34,995 nucleotides of DNA from an uncultured Saprospiraceae bacterium (GTDB lineage Bacteria; Bacteroidota; Bacteroidia; Chitinophagales; Saprospiraceae). Location: NCBI GenBank assembly GCA_937981555.1, contig CALJOK010000107.1, positions 1 to 34,995 of the forward strand, written 5' to 3'. A program made the position numbers and the translations under genes. This document shows positions 34,701 through 34,995 of this stretch, one piece after another; position 1 is the stretch's first letter, and every line of letters begins with the position of its first letter. The notes under the pieces were generated by a model. The model was not told where the DNA came from. It saw only the letters and a program-made list of their open reading frames with translations, and made no database searches.

Positions 34701-34995
34701 TAATGGTAGTTATCCTGATACTTTGATGACGATTGATGGATGTGATTCAATTATTATTACTGACTTAATTGTCAATCCGATTTTCTCGCAAAATATTCCT
34801 GCCGAAATCTGTCAAGGGGATTCGCTTTTTATTAGTGGGGATTGGCAATTTACTGATGGTAGTTATCCTGATACTTTGATGACGATTGATGGGTGTGATT
34901 CTGTCATCATTACTGACTTAATTGTTAATCCGATTTTTTCTCAAAATGTGCCGATTGAAATTTGCCAAGGAGAAACTTACTTTGCTCAAGGCGCT
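31795..34995 (+). CDS. Giant secreted adhesin-like protein with tandem ~51-residue repeats (3' end beyond window)
   Basis: The frame is open for 1067 residues from the ATG at 31795 to the window edge. An ATG three codons later is an alternative start. A signal peptide (LRKCLYSFLLLLASLIVSHS, then AFGQ) leads to about 420 residues of propeller-like repeats (TDLNGNILWTTRIGG, VDLNGNYVWDKSYGG, TDLNGNKLWDKTFGA, VDNLGNLIWEKNYGG). Four PKD/Ig-like modules follow, each opening with a C-x-G/A-E-(S/T/D) type segment and a YxWSTGAT or YNWSNGPT core. From residue 750 come seven tandem units, ICQGDSLFV...GSYPDTLMTIDGCDSVIITDLIVNP, the last cut by the window. The style is typical of Saprospiria giant surface proteins, usually exported by type IX secretion with a C-terminal sorting or gliding-associated domain, which would lie outside the window. 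Confidence 0.88.
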   Translation, partial: MNNMLRKCLYSFLLLLASLIVSHSAFGQDLTIHPTFNNMYGGGGVEELYSAFETLDGGFMIGGKSQQNMVLGNINDPSCGGSDYWAIKTDIDGNTVWDSIYGGISNEDFQDMIQTADGGFAMVGRTNSAAGCDVPAGNPFVQDGWVVRTDLNGNILWTTRIGGTQGDILRSVIETTDGNILVGGELNVFQTTADYWITKLDGVTGAVIWQNTIGGTALESLSEVRETSDGYFLGGYSFDDLDDVAGDKSDINYGSFDYWVVKVDLNGNYVWDKSYGGTNNDQLWAMEVTADGGLILGGFSSSTNSTLPNNKTGAALGSNDYWLVKTDLNGNKLWDKTFGASGDDQLLSLDVINISSCNTNYLLAGNSSSSNEGDFSNTNKGGSDYWLVFVDNLGNLIWEKNYGGDQFDGAWDFRRNSDGSYIVGGYTISDNNGDVPSNFGILDNWAFKLSCNFSIPDLPDEEVCEGESITLTAVTGTCDNCTYQWDANGGNASTNSITVTPTATTTYTVIVTNATCCPDTTSVTVEWHPSPTVDLGPDTEICPGESIPLDATTPTCTYAWSTGATTPTIDPTMAGTYSVTITCEFGCTSTDEIIISPGIVPTVDLGNNTTLCAGDSLLLDAGAGGMNYNWSTGATAQMIYGNDETNYCVTVTSVDGCTTVDCISINYDTIQVLLPNDTMLCPAETLVVSAENNGCTYNWSNGPTSQSITISTAGTYTVTVTCGPASCTSVDEITVGYFSVNSPQNVSVEICQGDSLFVNGVWQFVAGNYSDTYMTADGCDSIVNTNLVIHPIFSTNVPMEICQGDSLFVGGNWQFSNGSYPDTLMTIDGCDSVIITDLIVNPIFSQNVPIEICQGETYFAQGAAQNITGIYFDTLMTVNSCDSVIITDLIINPTFSQNVPVQICQGETFFAGGAIQSTSGSYPDTLMTVEGCDSIIITDLVVNPVFSQNIPMEICQGDSLFVSGDWQFSNGSYPDTLMTIDGCDSIIITDLIVNPIFSQNIPAEICQGDSLFISGDWQFTDGSYPDTLMTIDGCDSVIITDLIVNPIFSQNVPIEICQGETYFAQGA
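34042..34995 (+). repeat. 153-base tandem repeats encoding 51-residue units
   Basis: Units begin (at the Ile codon of ICQG[D/E]) at 34042, 34195, 34348, 34501, 34654, 34807 and 34960, an exact 153-base period with no indels. Divergence is uneven: 34243-34383 and 34855-34995 differ at about one base in 141, although they are four units (612 bases) apart, showing recent duplication or gene conversion. The window ends inside the array, so the copy number is unknown. Confidence 0.95.

Noticed and set aside
34042-34995. Regularly spaced repeats considered as a CRISPR array
   Set aside because: The units are 153 bases, contiguous, coding in frame without interruption and carry no short-repeat/spacer pattern.

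Overview
The window looks like chromosomal DNA of a Bacteroidota bacterium, most likely of the Saprospiria group. It is AT-rich and A-rich before start codons. Two promoter-like sites match or approach the Bacteroidota consensus (TTTG, about 19 bases, TAnnTTTG). The proteins are typical of the phylum: an outer-membrane barrel with a carboxypeptidase-like regulatory domain, several small outer-membrane barrels, secreted multidomain proteins (one with a type IX secretion sorting tail), a GreA/GreB-like factor, and a giant adhesin-like protein built of ~51-residue CQGDS/GCDS repeats. No rRNA, tRNA, CRISPR array, phage gene or transposase was seen.

Layout. Positions 1-8398 hold a gene tail, then minus-strand envelope and regulatory genes: an outer-membrane barrel receptor, a membrane-bound LuxR-type regulator, an MscS channel, an ankyrin protein, a CAP protein, a small barrel and a large helical protein. 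Positions 8623-13271 hold a type IX-secreted propeller protein facing, across a bidirectional terminator, a secreted protein of the family often labelled 'asparagine synthetase B'. Positions 13272-17960 are plus strand: a VWA-like membrane protein, an unknown cytosolic protein, a flavin reductase-like protein and a D-serine dehydratase/D-threonine aldolase-type enzyme. Two paralogous small barrels (17964-19155) are followed by a plus-strand run: M48 lipoprotein protease, secreted protein, RlmF, flavoprotein and GNAT acetyltransferase. A nested palindromic MITE-like element fills 24626-24847.

The most interesting region is 24850-31359. A tight minus-strand operon encodes a sodium:solute symporter that closely resembles the animal high-affinity choline transporter CHT1, a multipass membrane protein and an RmlD-like reductase. 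About 2 kb past the transporter's start lies a CDP-alcohol phosphatidyltransferase with the exact extended motif of phosphatidylcholine synthase (Pcs). Together they suggest choline uptake and direct conversion of choline plus CDP-diacylglycerol to phosphatidylcholine, which would be unusual in Bacteroidota. The window ends inside the giant repeat protein (31795 onward), whose 153-base repeat units show recent multi-unit duplication.

Strong intrinsic terminators separate most transcription units. A short TTCGAA-containing intergenic repeat occurs near 13000 and near 31450. All functional calls rest on reading the sequence and on remembered family features; no database search was run.
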